Made by a program: the position numbers and the translations under genes. Below, piece after piece: positions 1 through 13,517 of a DNA stretch of 64,000 nt. Location: contig CM068831.1 of the NCBI GenBank assembly GCA_028554795.2, forward strand, positions 29,850,659 to 29,914,658. Reading direction: 5' to 3'. This DNA is from Sinohyriopsis cumingii. Taxonomy: Eukaryota > Mollusca > Bivalvia > Unionida > Unionidae. Below the pieces are notes generated by a model. The model had not been told where the DNA came from and made no database searches. It saw nothing but the letters and a program-made list of their open reading frames with translations. The first letter of the stretch is position 1. Each line of letters opens with the position of its first letter.

Positions 1-33
1 CTTGGACTTGAACCCACGCAGACAGAGGTGAAT
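1..33 (-). mobile_element. SINE head fragment, truncated by window edge
   Basis: The reverse complement matches the B-box region of the tRNA-headed SINE seen in full at 42976-43223 (cacctctgtctgcgtgggtt followed by caagtcc). The rest of the element would lie to the left of the window. A tetranucleotide array follows directly. Confidence 0.6.
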
Positions 34-35
34 CT

Positions 36-79
36 ATGTATGTATGTATGTATGTATGTATGTATGTATGTATGTATGT
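36..79. repeat. (TATG)n microsatellite
   Basis: About eleven near-perfect copies of TATG directly beside a SINE fragment. An open reading frame through it is only a repeat translation. Confidence 0.95.
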
Positions 80-3000
80 CCATTAGTTTGGTCTCTTTAT
101 ATTTTACCTGTCCATCTAGCTCGTGAATTTATTATTCGATGGCTGCAGCATATAAACTATATTGTGTCAATGACTTATTCGGAAACCAGTGAAACGCAAA
201 AGTCAATAGTTCTTCCACGCAGCGTGATTTCATTTTTTTACACAGTAATCTATACTTATTTTGAGGAGACTATTACAACCAATCGCCATATCATTGCTGA
301 TTTGATTGAAAGATGAACTGCATAATTTTCTCACCACACAATGACACTTTTCCAACCAGCTGATTGAGGTGAAATGGCTGCAGTATTGATTTTGTCAAGA
401 CGCAAGATATATGTTGGCTGCCTACTAAAACGGTTTTGCCAATCAATGTCGGCTCGATTATCAAAGGTGACATGCAAACGTTTCCTAGCATACCAACATA
501 GAGCTGTCATCTATCTGTGATTCTCCTATATCACCATCATGAGTAGACCATCAATTTTTCCTGCATCCGACAACGTTGATGCGGCATTATGAAACTTGGA
601 TCTATGCCCGTCCCAAAGGGTCCAGCCTCTGTGATAGTTCAGGCTTCCGTAACAAGTATCAAATTTGTAAAATGAAGAAAAAAGTTAAAAATAAAAAAAG
701 TTTTTACCTAAAGTTGATCTACATATATTAGAGAATTCAATGAATTAAATATGCTATTTTCGCAGTAGGCAATATCTCAAAATGTATATTGCTACGTTAA
801 GTTTGGCTCTAAAGGTGGCACAGTGTTGCTAATTGAAACGTCGTCTTGAACCCAATTATTATTCATTTAGTTTAGTTCAGTGAATGGTAGATCCAGACGA
901 ACATCAATTCTCCACCAGAACGTGCTATGCAAATAAATTAATGTTTATTTGTCTCTTCGGCAGTGGCATATATTATATTTAAACACGTGAACAAACTTTA
1001 CGCTTTGCTTTAATTTATCATGAACTTGAATGAATGAATGCTCGAGTCACTAAATACGATATTACGATCCAAATATCTGACTTAACGTATTATTAATTCT
1101 GCACACAAGGTAACTACTTCTGTTTGATATTTAAATGTTACCATTTAATGCCATAGATTCTGACTCTCGACAGATGTTTGAGAATCTCCCACTGAAATTT
1201 GAAACTAAAACTAAAGCAGAACAATTAAGTACATTGTGAAGATTACCTTTTAGACACAGGACTTAAGTTGAACTTAGTACGAAATGTTCTACCAGATGCC
1301 CAAACATATAGAGTGCTCCAAAGTGAAGTTGTGCATGTACATTAAAAAGGTATTTCATAGAGACCAAGTTCGTTTATTTACGAAATATTCTTAACCTAAT
1401 AATGGACGGAAAACTACCGTCACTGTTTCTCCACAACTAAAAGTAGGTCTTAAAACTTATATCAGGCAGGGAATGTATTATTCGTTGTATTTAAATCTGT
1501 AACATAAAACTTATCTAATTTCTAATGTAGAAAATTTTAACACCAAATGGTGTTTATATGTTCTTTTCTGCCGCAACGATATCCTTGCCTAGGTATGGTA
1601 AGATTATGCAACTGTGAGTAGACCAATGGAAACTATTTTATATATCCCGTCAAACCTTCATATGCATATATTTATATCAAGCATACTAGATCTGGGCTCA
1701 TCATGTGTTTAACCGCTTTCATGATTACACATTGTAAGGGTCACATTGCAAACAACATTACATAGCTATATGGTTGCCGGTTACACTTCAATATAATTTG
1801 GGTAAATAAATGTGCGTTGCTGTTGACCTTGGAAGTTTCTAGAAGTGATACGTTGACAAATTGGATGGGAAAAGTACCATCATCCTGGTTCTCTTATTGA
1901 TTCTCAGTCTTTTACTTCAAGGAAGCAATGCGAATAATTATGTATTCGTATAATAATAACTGGAGTGGAAACAGCCTTTTAATTTCGTTCAAGTGTTAGT
2001 TGACAAGATTTATTTAAATTATTCACTAGAATTACAAAATTTTCATTCAATTTAAGATAAGATCACCATTTGGTGATTATTGGGAATTAATGTAAATACT
2101 TTCTGGATTATATCATTGTGATTCATCAAGTCTTTAGCAAATTATCGCATTTAAGGCTACCGGTACATCAGCACATTTAAGATTGAAATTCATTCAGAAC
2201 ACCAATCGAATTCATTTGGAGCACGCTATACGATTGGGGATCTGGTAGAAGGTTTAGTACTAGTTGGGATTTAATTTGTAATACTCTAAGTTTTTTTTAA
2301 GATTCCACTTTGTATTCCTGGGAAATAAATTATTCCTGACTTTCAAAAAATGATTTAGTGTTCCCTTTTTTGTTTCATAGTTTAAGATCATATAGTCGTA
2401 ACACTTAGAAAAAACAATTTCTTGTAGGGTCTCTACATTTGTTTCTCAGGACCAAACTTTCCATTATTACAAATGGAAATAGATCATACGTTAATCTAAA
2501 GTAATTTCATAGATGAACTCACTGTGATGTTGTTGTTATTAGTTATCCGGCTCTTTTGAGAGGCTGGACTGTAAACAAATCTACTTGCAATGCGTCACAT
2601 ATTTCATTTTCGGATCAGATTCAAAACTTTATTACTAAATGTGCACTGTCCCGAACATACACACAGACAGTTAAATCTTGATGCTCAAATTCTAAAGAAT
2701 AAACTGTTACGAGTTTTTGCTTTTAAAATGAGCAACTTAAAAGAGTGAAAACCATCAAGCTTTGTCAAAATCAACATGTCATTTCTTTCCTTAGAATACA
2801 AAGTGAAAAATAGAAAAACGAAATTCCGGTATAGCTAATTAAATCCCAAAATAATCCTAGAATTACAGACACAGGTTCTAACAATTTAAAGTCTTGAATA
2901 AAATTTAGTCCAAATTAAATCCAAAGCTAAAGGTGTTGATTTGTCTGTTGTAGCCTGTTAAATGCTGATTTGTCAACATTATTTTGTTGAATGAGAGTAT

Positions 3001-3409
3001 TATAACTCCAGGTTTGAATTTACAATATATTCCAGTGAATGTCTCTGTCCAATAATTTTACCAGACCGCTTTTGTATTTCCAGATAAAATAATCACTTGA
3101 ATTCAATAATTTTTAGAAACTGATTCCAGCCGGAAATGAAGTACTGGACACAACATTTAATACAACTTGATTGTGCTAGATCTTAGAAAACCAATGAATT
3201 TTCCCTTCTGTGACAAAATTGCCTGACCTCAGGTCATAATTAGCATTTTCTGATAATTAAATGTACATAATACTTCCCTTCATAAAGAAAAAGAAAGTTT
3301 AGCGCAATAAAGCTTCCCTTTCACTATTAGTCAAATATAGTTGTGATAAAGAAAAAAACGTATACATAAAACAATACATTTTTATATAAGCGAAATTGCA
3401 TCAGCTATT
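80..3409. other. Non-coding AT-rich DNA
   Basis: No open frame with recognisable protein character, no RNA gene and no clear repeat was found. Short frames are dense in stops on both strands. Nothing is annotated here. Confidence 0.6.
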
Positions 3410-4610
3410 AATTTGTCTTTTCCATTGATGTGCCAGTTGTCAATATTATATTGCTGCAGCAGCAACATACATATTAACAGTCTCTGATTTTTTTTCATCT
3501 TGCCAATGAAAGTAAAGGGTTTGTGATCATGAAACACAATAATCGAGAAGGAGCTGAGTTAATATACACTTCAATGTTTTGCAATGTCAATATCAAAGCC
3601 AAATATTCATTCTCGATTGTGGAATAATTTCTCTAGTGATTATTTGATGGCTTTGAAAAAAAAAAAAACACTGAAAGATCTACACCATTTTAATTTTCTT
3701 GAATCAATATTGCTCCAACCCAACGTCACTTGCATCAACAAACACTTTTAACGATTGACGGAAATTTGGAGCTGAAAGAACTATTGCAGTTTTAAGTATG
3801 ACTTTTAACTTATTGAAAGTCTCCCGACATTTTTCAGATAATAAAAATTGGTTTTCTCGCTAAATAAATTAGTCCGGTGTTTGGCTATTCTGTAGAAAAA
3901 AAAATTGGAACAAAATTTCCGTTAGTATCCAGCCACGCACAAAAGCCGGCTGCTTTTTACTGATAGGCACATGGAACTCAGAGATAGCCTTGACATTAGC
4001 TTATATAGGTTTAAGCTCACCAGGTCCCACGATATGTCCTAGATATGTTACACAAGCACGGCAAAAATCGCTTTTAGATCAGTTAATTGTCAAATTTACA
4101 TCAGTTAGTCTGTTAAAGAGTTTCTAAACTGTCGCTAAATGATCGTTCCATGTGTCGTTGTAGACTGTGAACTGATCAATGTTAGCATCAGAATTAAACT
4201 GACCATATGCAACCATGTTCATTAAAAGTTGAAAAGAACTAGGCGAACCCCAAACGGCATCACGTTATATTGATATATTCTATCTGGAGTTATGAAGGCT
4301 GAATTTTCCTGTGAACGTTCCGTCAATGGTAATTGCCAAAATTTTTTCAGAAGGTCAAATTTGATGCATTACTTTGCATTTCCAATTTTATCAAATGCAG
4401 TCATCGATTCTTGGCAATGGAAATGAAACTGTTTACTCACGCTGTTCACCTTTCTATAGTCAGTACACATGCGGAAAGTATTATCTGGTTTTGGAACAAG
4501 TATAGATGGTGAACTTCAGTCACTTTTCTCGGTTCTATGTAATCGGTGACGTCACTGTTTGCGACAGGTACAACTAAATCAATTCTATGATTAACCTGGC
4601 TATCTGTATC
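3410..4610 (-). pseudogene. Decayed Ty3/gypsy pol (reverse transcriptase and RNase H)
   Basis: Read on the minus strand in shifting frames, this gives the landmarks of a Ty3/gypsy polyprotein in the right order. Near 4.35 kb is a QLPLTER-like strand followed by the reverse-transcriptase motif YQYNVMPFG (about 4250). The LGHIVGPG motif follows (about 4030), then an RNase H start FVDASDVG (about 3740), then DHKPFTF and the RNase H end NQRLL near 3480. Many stops and frameshifts separate these pieces, so it is a dead copy. No LTRs or integrase were found around it. The 3' side ends near 3410 where similarity fades. Family assignment rests on motif order and is secure; the exact clade is not. Confidence 0.8.
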
Positions 4611-4739
4611 AACATATTGGTACTTCTTTAATATTTTTTATATCCTGGGAGTGAAATTATTGTAATTAACTCACTGAATTTGATTTTTATCCTTGTAAGG
4701 AACATAATACCTAATTTGAAGGAACGTTTGAAGAATGAG

Positions 4740-4741
<2 letters not shown>

Positions 4742-4787
<46 letters not shown>
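4742..4787. repeat. (GA)n microsatellite
   Basis: About 23 GA units. Frames across it on the minus strand read as alternating Leu-Ser and are artefacts. Confidence 0.95.
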
Positions 4788-4791
<4 letters not shown>

Positions 4792-6329
4792 AGATAGAGA
4801 GAAAGATCTTCTTTACCAGACTGAAAAGTTCTCTCCATTGTAGTAATGTCGTACCTTAATTTCATTTATGACTTGAATTGCTGGATGCCAAAGTTAGCGC
4901 ATCTGGCTGGAAAATGTCAGACATTACATTTGACTCTTGATCAGATCGAACAGATTTGGAAATCCAAATTGAGTAAAAAGAACTTTTACAAAGCTTTTAC
5001 TATTGTTTTAGTCTTTTTATTCCTCAAAAGGTAATCCTCAGGAAATCTTGAAGACACATCGATTGAGTGAGGATGACGTAGAAATCAAGGAAGCTTTCGG
5101 AGAGTAAAAAGGTCCGGAAGTCGCTTATGCAAATATTATGCTATTTCCCTTCGCTTCCCAACGTGTTTGGATTTAATTGTAAAGGATGAAGCTACTTCGA
5201 GGAACATTTTAATTAGAACTTGTATTTTCTTCACTTTACTTTTCTATTCAAACCTCAGAATAAACATCAAATGGCTGCACATCATTCTTTGATTTCCAAT
5301 TTATTTTATATGCATCTTCAAAATGTGTGACCTAATTTCAAGAATAAATGCAATCTGTCTATCAACCCTGTTTGTGCACATAATAAAACGATATCGAAAA
5401 AGCAATGACAAAATGAAAGAAATAAATAGGATTAATGTAGAGTCTGCAAAATTTTAAATTTGTATTGATTGAATAGAGATTTGATACAGATGACAATCTG
5501 AATGCTAGAAAGGACATATATCTGATAAATTCATGGACCGTGTAGCAAATATGTACTCTAGCATGATACCAAATGACATACACGATACATTGTATCTCTT
5601 TTAGTTTGCAACATCTAAGCATACACATCCTGTGTTTTCTTTTCCGACTGAAATTGTCATGATATACACAATGCAAGAAGTGGGATAGTAATAATTTAGA
5701 GGGCTGCCATATAAGTTGACCGATATGCGAATTAAAGCAAAGTAGGATCAAATCTTGTGTCTACACTAGATTGGGTTATGTACGTATGACAGATTCTAAT
5801 TTGTGCAATGACTGCCTCGTTCCTACAGATGATTCTATAGGAGGGTGCCATTCGACGAAGGAGTGTATTGAAGCACAGAGCTTGTTCTTGATAGCATTAG
5901 TTCAGTATGTCTGCCACTAATTAATAATTATATTTTTATTGCCGGTTAAAAATCAAAGTATTGTACTTTAAAACCAAAGGATTGTTGAGATAGAGCTGAT
6001 TAGGCAAGACGGTATGGTTTTTCATTAATTGTTGTACCGCCATGACTCGGCAGCCAAAATTATGATTTTGTGAGAGGCACACGGCCCGGTATATTTAAAG
6101 GGGGCATTTGTCAGCAATGAGTTTTCCAGCTTCTTATTGTACAGTGACTAAAACACTAATAGTGAATCGGAGAAGATGATATAGTTGAAAATAGTTTTGG
6201 ATTCAATACATTTCAAGGGAAATTATATTACCCTCATTTCTCCTGAAAATATTGATGCTCCATCAAGGAAATACGTTTTGTTGGTTGTTTCTACTAACGA
6301 AGGCTGCGGCACACTATTCACCATCATTT
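4788..6329. other. Non-coding DNA, no recognised feature
   Basis: The longest frame (5362-5751, minus, 129 codons) is rich in Tyr, Cys, His and Ile and shows no domain or signal that I recognise. I treat it as chance. Nothing else is supported. Confidence 0.5.
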
Positions 6330-7010
6330 GAGAGGTCAATATAAATTCTTATATAATTGTCAAATTTGGAGACGAGTTCTTTATAAGACTTGTGAGGAAT
6401 GGAAGAATTTGTCTCCGATTTGTATCTTTCATGCTGAGGAAAAATATCTTTGGGTTGTACAAGAATTCACTGAGGACTTTCATGTCTAAACGATTTTCGG
6501 ATTTTAAATAGGTTTTTTTACCCGGTAACGGGTACATATTTGTACATAGATCTGTCAATTTGGTCACATATCTGCTTCTGGATTATAATTCTAAGGTAAC
6601 TAGTGCCTTCCACAGCAGTGACCACTTCCCAATCTCTCTCAAGAAATATTCACTCAACACGTTATAAATTTTAATATGAACATTACAGAAAACCGTTTGG
6701 ATGAAAATTGGAAACTCTAAGCAAAGCTTTAATTCACAAAGAAACCTCACGAACATGAATAATCCTGTTCGGCATTTTACATCTAGCTTACTTGCGATTG
6801 CAAAAGAATCAATCCCTAGGTCCTTATCTAACTCTAAATGAACCAAACAAACCATAGTTGACTGATAAATGTAAAGACGAGATTAGTCAATGCCATGAAG
6901 CGTTGAGAAAATTTAACAATCGTCCAACACGCCAAAAATGATAAGAAGGTATCGTACGTTCCGGGCGAAAGCGGATTTGGATCCTATAATTAGACCAATT
7001 TGGTTCAACT
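6330..7010 (+). mobile_element. Fragment of a Jockey-type LINE (endonuclease end and linker)
   Basis: On the plus strand around 6600-6640 a frame reads SAFHSSDHFPISL, which matches the SDH signature closing the apurinic endonuclease domain of Jockey/CR1-like LINEs. It is followed by pieces resembling the linker before the reverse transcriptase: HFTSSLLAIAKESIP near 6790 and ALRKFNNRPTRQK near 6900, the latter in another frame. The segment is frameshifted and lacks the reverse transcriptase. A motif resembling 'cttgcccaaagacacgccacc' on the minus side near 7020-7040 suggests another repeat abuts it. The boundaries are estimates. Confidence 0.5.
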
Positions 7011-7455
7011 ACGGTGGCGTGTCTTTGGGCAAGCACTTTACTCCGATCGCCTCGGCCGTGTTTCTGTCCTATAAAGCAACAAACCAAACATAAAACAGAA
7101 AAGAAGAACAACATGAATATGTCGAAGCTTATTAGTGTAAGTATAATAACATTACAACATGTCCTATCAAGTCTTTCATAAGACATTTTTAGATTTCGTG
7201 AAATTCATTTACTTCATCATATCAATAGTTCTTGTTAAACGTTCAACAGGAACAATTAAAGACTTGTTATAATTAATGTGCAAAGACTAGTAGGGAATAA
7301 TTTCAAAATATGTTTAATGATTTCTTGGTTAAAATCAATTTGAGCACCGCTGATGAAAGACCGAATCTCCTCCGATAGATGGAATGAGTTTCCCTTTTCT
7401 TTCAGTCACAAGGTGGTTGTCGGGAAAGAAACTAAACCCCAACAATTATGAAGCA

Positions 7456-7458
<3 letters not shown>

Positions 7459-7514
<56 letters not shown>
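7459..7514. repeat. (TG)n microsatellite
   Basis: Uninterrupted TG dinucleotides, about 28 units. Confidence 0.95.
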
Positions 7515-7515
<1 letters not shown>

Positions 7516-7596
7516 TTTGGAGTTTTAATGTGACATTAATTTTGTTTCGGTCATATCGCTACGATGTCTGCAGTGTTGCAGTTTAAAGTGATGTCT

Positions 7597-7793
7597 AGTA
7601 CGGTGGTATCATGCTGAAAATATTATCCTGACACCAGCTCGACCAACCCTAGCGCTAACCTCTTAATGCTGAGCGCCTAGCGTGGCAGCTGTTAGTGCCA
7701 TTTTTATAAGTCTTTGGTATGACTCGGCATGGGGTGGTACGTATGACATCTCGCAACCGAGGCGGACGCTCTAACAGCTAGGCCACCGGAGCG
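7597..7793 (-). mobile_element. tRNA-derived SINE, second family
   Basis: On the minus strand the element starts with a tRNA-like head: A box ggcctagctgttagagcg and B box ggttgcgagatg. A body with atggcactaacagctgcc and gctcagcattaagaggttag follows. The head differs from the 'gtggccccgagtgg' SINE found elsewhere here, so this is a separate family. The 3' limit is uncertain. Promoter boxes of this kind serve RNA polymerase III. Confidence 0.65.
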
Positions 7794-10700
7794 ATAATTA
7801 TGGCGCAAAGAAGGTTTCTTCAATAATATGTGCCAAATTTGAAAACAAACATTGTCTCTCAAATCTAGCCTTCCAATGTTTATAGCAACTAAAGTGCTAA
7901 AAATTGTCCATGGAGGTGGAAGTAAGTCAAAATTCTTCTCTCCCAAATATAAAGGGACTGACGTAAAATTCCCTACAAACTTGAGCTACTAGTGGAGCAG
8001 CTCTGAGTTAAAAACTCGTTTCATTTCGTTATACGCATACCTTACCAAGGACGATAGTGCTTAAGCAGAGATATCGTTCATTCCTTCCAGCTCGGTTTGC
8101 TTAAGGTATACACAGCACTTACAGGGTCCTGTGGATCTCATTGAGGAGCAATTTTGAACCAGAGAAGCGGATTCATGTTCGTAACAATTAAAACATGAAC
8201 CAATATATGAAAAACTGAACTATAGTGACGAAAAGGCACATAGTGCTGGATCGACCAACAATATATGTATCGATAATTATCTCTGCCTTGTCAAGAACGA
8301 GACGTATCCGGATTCAATGCGATACAGTTTCTATACGGTCGAGCTCCTATATTCAGCAATGTCAGAATCCAGAGAAAGGTCCATTTCGCATACAGTTATA
8401 ATGCCTTCGGTCCACACAAGTTACAGTTCGCCGTAAGATCGGAGAGATATTTATTTTGATCTGTATCCTCAATTTCTGAGACTTTGAAAGGCAGTTTTTA
8501 TTAGTGGCTGGAGTAACGTTTCTTCAAAAACTAATGGAGAAAATTTATGATATCAAAGTTTATACCCGAGTGATTTATTTCATTATGCACAACTGGTAGA
8601 ACTATCCGGTACTTTTTATGCGAATTGTTATCCACAGAGGGCTTGAATGATATGGTAGGTATGCTCTTTCAACAATTTCGGCTCTGTTGAAAACTGCATT
8701 CATCAAAGTTTGAGGATTAAAAGAATTTCCTCTGCTAATCTGAATAGATATTTTCACCAGGACTGTTCCCACATATCTGAGACATATAAAACTTTTACTT
8801 CGTTGTCCGATTTTGAGGTCAGAGTGTTTGAGGTGAAGGTTTAGGCATCCATACATGAAGTAGCCATACCCGTCTCGCACGAAGCAAGGGGGGGTGGTGG
8901 TGGCGGGTGTGATTCCAGGAAAATAAATCTACAAGGGCATATCCATTGTAAGCTAGGTGAAGTTCATCCATTTGCAAAGAAACGACATCTTGTTTACTGA
9001 AACTGTGATGACTTGATCCAATTGGCACATCGTCAATAGGCATGGAGAAAAGAAAATTGAATATGTGTCATAAACCTACAGGCAGAGAGAATGAAATCTG
9101 CTGCTGCTACTATATAAAATGGCCACAATTATTTTATTTTAATACCAGCCGTAATCTGTGACCAATAGGTCTACGAACACTTAAGAAGAGGTGGTCAGAA
9201 TTCAATTCCAAATATACATCTATGCAAGACATGAATTCTGGCTTCTGCGAAAATACGTTTGCAACTACTGGTCGTAAATTAGCTCTTTTTGACATCGAGA
9301 TACATTGCAGTTGCACGGTTCTACTTGCGTGACCGCTGGTGACATTGAATCACCTCCCATGATCTTATTATTAATTTGTGTGTAGTCATTGAACGCGTCT
9401 ATTTCTCTTTACATATCAAGTCTTTACTAACAGAAATTGTTCAACCTTTTTATGAGAATGTATGGATCCCTATATCAGACTTATTTCATTATATAACTAA
9501 CTATTAGGGCATTCAATAAGTAAATTTCTCTTCTAAAATCATACTTTCGAAGTCTGCAACCCTCTGTTCTATGAATTTATGTGAGTTCGTCTGACGAACA
9601 CAATTTTCCTCCAAGCAGCACAATGTTTCAAATAACACTCCTATATGATACCGTGGAAGAGACACAAATTCTTTTCTGTATAGGTTTCAGTTACATCAAA
9701 GGTTACCTACCCTAATCTGCTGCAGCCATAGAAATTTCAGTTACCATTATCAAGTAAATGAATGGTCCTCTGCAAAGGATTTTCAGTAATGCTCAAAAAG
9801 GTAATCATATGCTACATTTGAGCCAACACTTTTATCCACATTTGTATTAGGGGAAGATAAAGTGGATAGCACTCAAAACACACAGATACAAAAAGTTGAC
9901 GAAATATTCATCTGCACATCAGTTACTGTCAGCAAATACAAGACTAATACCCGAATATAAAATTCAAAGTCAAGTCTCCCATTTCCGCTGCCGTGAAGAA
10001 TTCCTTTTGATGAGTATTTGATTTTCATTATATATTTTGTTTTCAATGTGCATCTTAAAATAAATGTATATAGTGCACATTTAAAAGAATGACTTACTGT
10101 CATAATCTTTTACCAGTTTGATACAAAAGGTCTTTACAATTAATGTGTAAGTAGTGTCTGATACTATTGTATTAAAAGGTGAAAGATGAAGAAGCACCAT
10201 ACGGTCAAAACCCTTTCACTGGATGAAAATAATAAACCGGCGTTTGCTTTCACGTACCCAGCAATAATGCCATTACCAAGGGCATCAAGTACAGCAAACC
10301 ACTCGAGTTCATTGCAATTCACCAAGATCAAATATTTATGCATATATATATAAAACATGAAGTTAATTCGAATTAATCCAAATGATATCATTTCCAGATA
10401 CAGTATGTTTTCCTGAATTAAAATAATGAAACTATGTATGAATTTAGTACCACAAGTTTGAAAACAAAATTGACATTAACTCATACATATGAATAGGTCA
10501 TACATTACAAAAGAAAGATAACTCATAAGGTATTATGTTGGTCCAAATTTTTTGATATATCGATCAAACTCCAAAGCACAAACTTATCAAGCAAATGTCA
10601 AATATCATGCATTCACCTCAAATGTCACTCCTCTCAGAACTTTTCAACTAATCCTAACGCTCATCCTATAACTGTCTTGGCGTTCATGTTTTCCTGATAA

Positions 10701-10836
10701 TCTGTTATTGTGTTCTTTTTATAATCCCTTACTGGGCATTGACTTTTTGGTCGAGCATTTTGGAAAGCGCCGTTATTGTACTTCAAGTCGAACTTAACAA
10801 GATGAATATCGTAATTAACAAACAATTTTTAAGGGG
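7794..10836. other. Non-coding DNA with unresolved frames
   Basis: Minus-strand frames at 8602-8880, 8819-9043 and 9134-9316 are somewhat longer than expected but share no recognised motif and are broken by frameshifts. They could be relics of one old coding sequence. Near 9506 a short stretch (ttagggcattcaataagtaa) resembles a mariner terminal repeat, but no partner end was found. Nothing else is supported. Confidence 0.4.
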
Positions 10837-11166
10837 TGTCACGTTGCGAAGACAGCCTTCATGTATACAACTTACATGAGGTGGAGAATGTCACCACGGC
10901 CTTGGCGAATGAAGTCTGTTGCGCAAGATTGCTGCTTGAATTGACAGAGGAGGAACAAAGGGGCGGCTATCTTCAAAGTAACTGGTAAAACCGGAAAAGG
11001 TTGTTTATTCACACCCAAGCCTCTGCCTAGCCGCGGAAGAGAGCAATTTGACATGAGCGTGATAAACTAGGTAGACTACAGTTCAAAGAGACCCCAAGTA
11101 TCAAATCAGGGCTGAGTTAGAGAAATAATGACGGAGCACCTGCCAGAAGCAGACCCTCATTCTACA
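10837..11166 (+). repeat. 5' long terminal repeat
   Basis: This block aligns along its whole length with 13518-13846 at roughly 80 percent identity by eye. Shared stretches include ggtggagaatgtcaccacg, aaaaggttgtttattcacac and cgtgataaacta. It begins TG and ends CA (tctaca), as LTRs do. The strong divergence between the two copies indicates an old insertion. Confidence 0.8.
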
Positions 11167-11217
11167 GGTCATTTTACGGGGTGATTTCATCGAGGAGCGA
11201 ATAAAAGAATAGAAGGA

Positions 11218-11458
11218 AGAAAAAGAGGCAGAAATAGGAATCCAGAAAGAGTTGGCTAGGTTAGAAGCGGCTATGAGGGAGAAAGAAAACGAAGCGGAAA
11301 GAGAAACCCAGAAAGGGCTAACGAGGATAGAAGCTGCTGCAAAAGAAAGAGAATCTCAGAATGAGTTGAAAAGGATAGAAGCTGTCGCGAAAAGAGGTAA
11401 ACAAAACAACGAGCGGCCGAGAAAGAAAGAGAACTCGCTCACGCTCTCGAGATGGTGA
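11218..11458 (+). pseudogene. Gag-like charged coiled-coil frame of the LTR element
   Basis: The frame is open from 11252 to a stop at 11456-11458. It reads as Glu/Lys/Arg/Ala-rich repeats, with RIEAAAKE and RIEAVAKR spaced about 17 residues apart, typical of a long helix or coiled coil. Its place just inside the 5' LTR suggests the N-terminal part of a gag product. No zinc knuckle or capsid fold was recognised. A low-complexity origin is the alternative. Confidence 0.4.
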
Positions 11459-11561
11459 GATTACGAATAAGGACTAGAGCAGCAGATAGAGATGACACGA
11501 GTTCGAATCGTGTAGGAAATGGAAGACCGATTGCTGACCACCGTATTGTCCAGATAAACTG

Positions 11562-12245
11562 ATGTCGATTAAGTATCTCACGACAACACCGTATCACTGC
11601 CAGTGCAGAGGACTGGTCGAACGGTTTAACGGTACTCTGAAAAACACCCTTAAGAAGCTGTGTAAGGGTCGTCCGGAGGATTTTTGGTCGGTACATTCCT
11701 GCCATGCTTTTCTCATATCGGGATGTACCGCAGGCGAGATTAGGGTTTTCTCCCTTTTAACTCTTGGATGGGAGGACCGTGCGTGGCCCCATCGCCGTAC
11801 TGAGGCAGCTGTGGACCGACGGTCACGCTGTCGAAGAGGTACTTACTACCTATCAGTACTTCGGTGACTTGTGGAACAAACTGGAAGAAGTTTGTACTTT
11901 AGCACAGGAGAACCAAACAAGCGAAGTCGCGTCAGGCGAAGTATTACAACAAGCGTAAGAAACCACGTCAGTATGAGGTAGGGGACAATGTGTTGCTGCT
12001 GCTGCCCCAAGATCACATCAAGCTTCAGGTATCTTGTAGAGGACCGTACGTCATAACCGAGAAGGTTGGGGGTCAAGCCCATCGGATACGATTTCCGAAT
12101 AAAGAGAAGCTGTACCACGCGAATCTCCCTAAGAAATATCGGGAAAAAGAGGCCTCTAGTAATTTAGTTGTCGCCACGAGAGTCACCGAGGACACCGAAG
12201 GCGACGCGTTAAAACGCGAACACCGTTCCGAGCTGTCCATTAACT
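11562..12245 (+). pseudogene. Integrase C-terminal half of the LTR element
   Basis: The sequence begins inside the integrase core: TPYH, then GLVERFNGTLKN, which contains the catalytic Glu of the D,D,E triad (about 11590-11650). A second frame continues with GRTVRGPIAVL (about 11766) and a helical stretch. The final frame (11940-12150) has the core of a GPY/F module: RQYEVGDNVLLLLP, RGPYVI and YHANLPKKY. Three frames are needed to follow it, so it is inactive. The upstream two catalytic Asp residues are missing. Confidence 0.75.
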
Positions 12246-12329
12246 AGGGCTGAGACACTGTCGGATATGGAGTGCTACCCAATTCTGACTGCGGGACAGC
12301 GGGAAGAGATAGAGACGTTGCTGGCGGGG

Positions 12330-13269
12330 TATTACGATATGCTTTAGGTGATACATGGAGAATGTCACTTTTCAAGTTCGGTTTAAAGTCAGTGGAAGAT
12401 TGGCCAGATCATCGGAAACCATGACATTTCCCGCATGCGAAGCAAGAAGTGATGCAGGAGGAAAGTAAATAAATAATTACTCTGGGAGTTTCCCTGTAGT
12501 CTTAGCAAAGAAGACAAATGGCACCCATCGTTTTCGCGTGGAATACAGGAAACTGAATCAGGTGACGAACTTTAGGTCTAAATGCTACCTGACCCAGACT
12601 ATATTTTCGCCTCTGTGTCGAAGGTGACCTATTTCTCGAAGTTGGATTTGTCCATGGGTTTTTGGCAATCCCTGTCATAGAAGAGGACAGGGCAGAACTT
12701 GCTTTTGCTACTCTTTCCGGAACCTACCATTGGTTTGTTAGGTCTTTTGGAGTCCAGAATGTGCCGAGCGTATTCACGAGAATGAGGAGGAAGTTATTGG
12801 AACCCTTGCGCGATAGGGTGTTCACAACATTATGGATGATCTCCTACTAGCCATAGGGACGTTGGGTGAACACCTAACTCTGCTAGCCGAAGTTTTGGAA
12901 CGATTGCGTCAAGAGGGACTGACGGCTAAACCTTCTAAATGTCATATTGGATTCCGGACGCAAGACAATTTGGGACATACGTACACTGTTACCAGAGAAG
13001 TGTATGGTGAAGCAGCTGCGAAAGGCAGCACGCCCCACTGTGAAGACCGAGGTAAAATCATTTCTGGGATTGGCCGGATATTACTGGAGGTATGTGCCCA
13101 ATTGCAGAAGGAATGCATCGGAATTGTGTTCGGGATATCACGGTTGAAGCGGTACTTTATCGGGCGGAAGTTTATATTGGAGATCGACCATCAACCACTC
13201 GCGTATCTCTCACAGGCGAAGCATTCGAATGGGCGCTTGATGAGATGGTCGCTGTTTCTACAACAGTAA
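12330..13269 (+). pseudogene. Reverse transcriptase and RNase H remains of the LTR element
   Basis: Landmarks in order are PVVLAKKTNGTHRFRV and YRKLNQVT (about 12490-12570), IMDDLLLA in place of the catalytic Y-x-D-D box (about 12829-12850), a LRQEGLTAKPSKC segment (about 12905), FLGLAGYYWRYVPN (about 13060), and the RNase H end LEIDHQPLAYLSQAK with a following LMRWSLFLQQ (13180-13269). Frames shift between pieces and stops are frequent. Because it follows the integrase remains directly, it sets the integrase-first order of this element. Confidence 0.75.
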
Positions 13270-13517
13270 CAGATGCAGATCAGACACGTAAAGAGCATCG
13301 ATAATGTAAGTACATTTTTCATGAGTAGGAACACCGATACTGTATAGATTGCTCAGTAGATACTTATATGTCGTGCTGTATGTTCGTGTCGGTAATCAGC
13401 GTGTAGCGTCCTTATGAATTCGTCCTTCATACTGAGAGCACCTACACATATTTCCACTTCGGAACCGATTCCGGGGAATAAAATCCCGATTTTATTCTCA
13501 AGCGTACGGGGTAACTC

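Noticed and set aside
5362..5751. 129-codon minus-strand frame
   Set aside because: No motif, no splice context, and a composition expected from AT-rich non-coding DNA.
9500..9535. Mariner-like terminal repeat
   Set aside because: Only one end was found and no transposase or TA-flanked partner; likely chance similarity.
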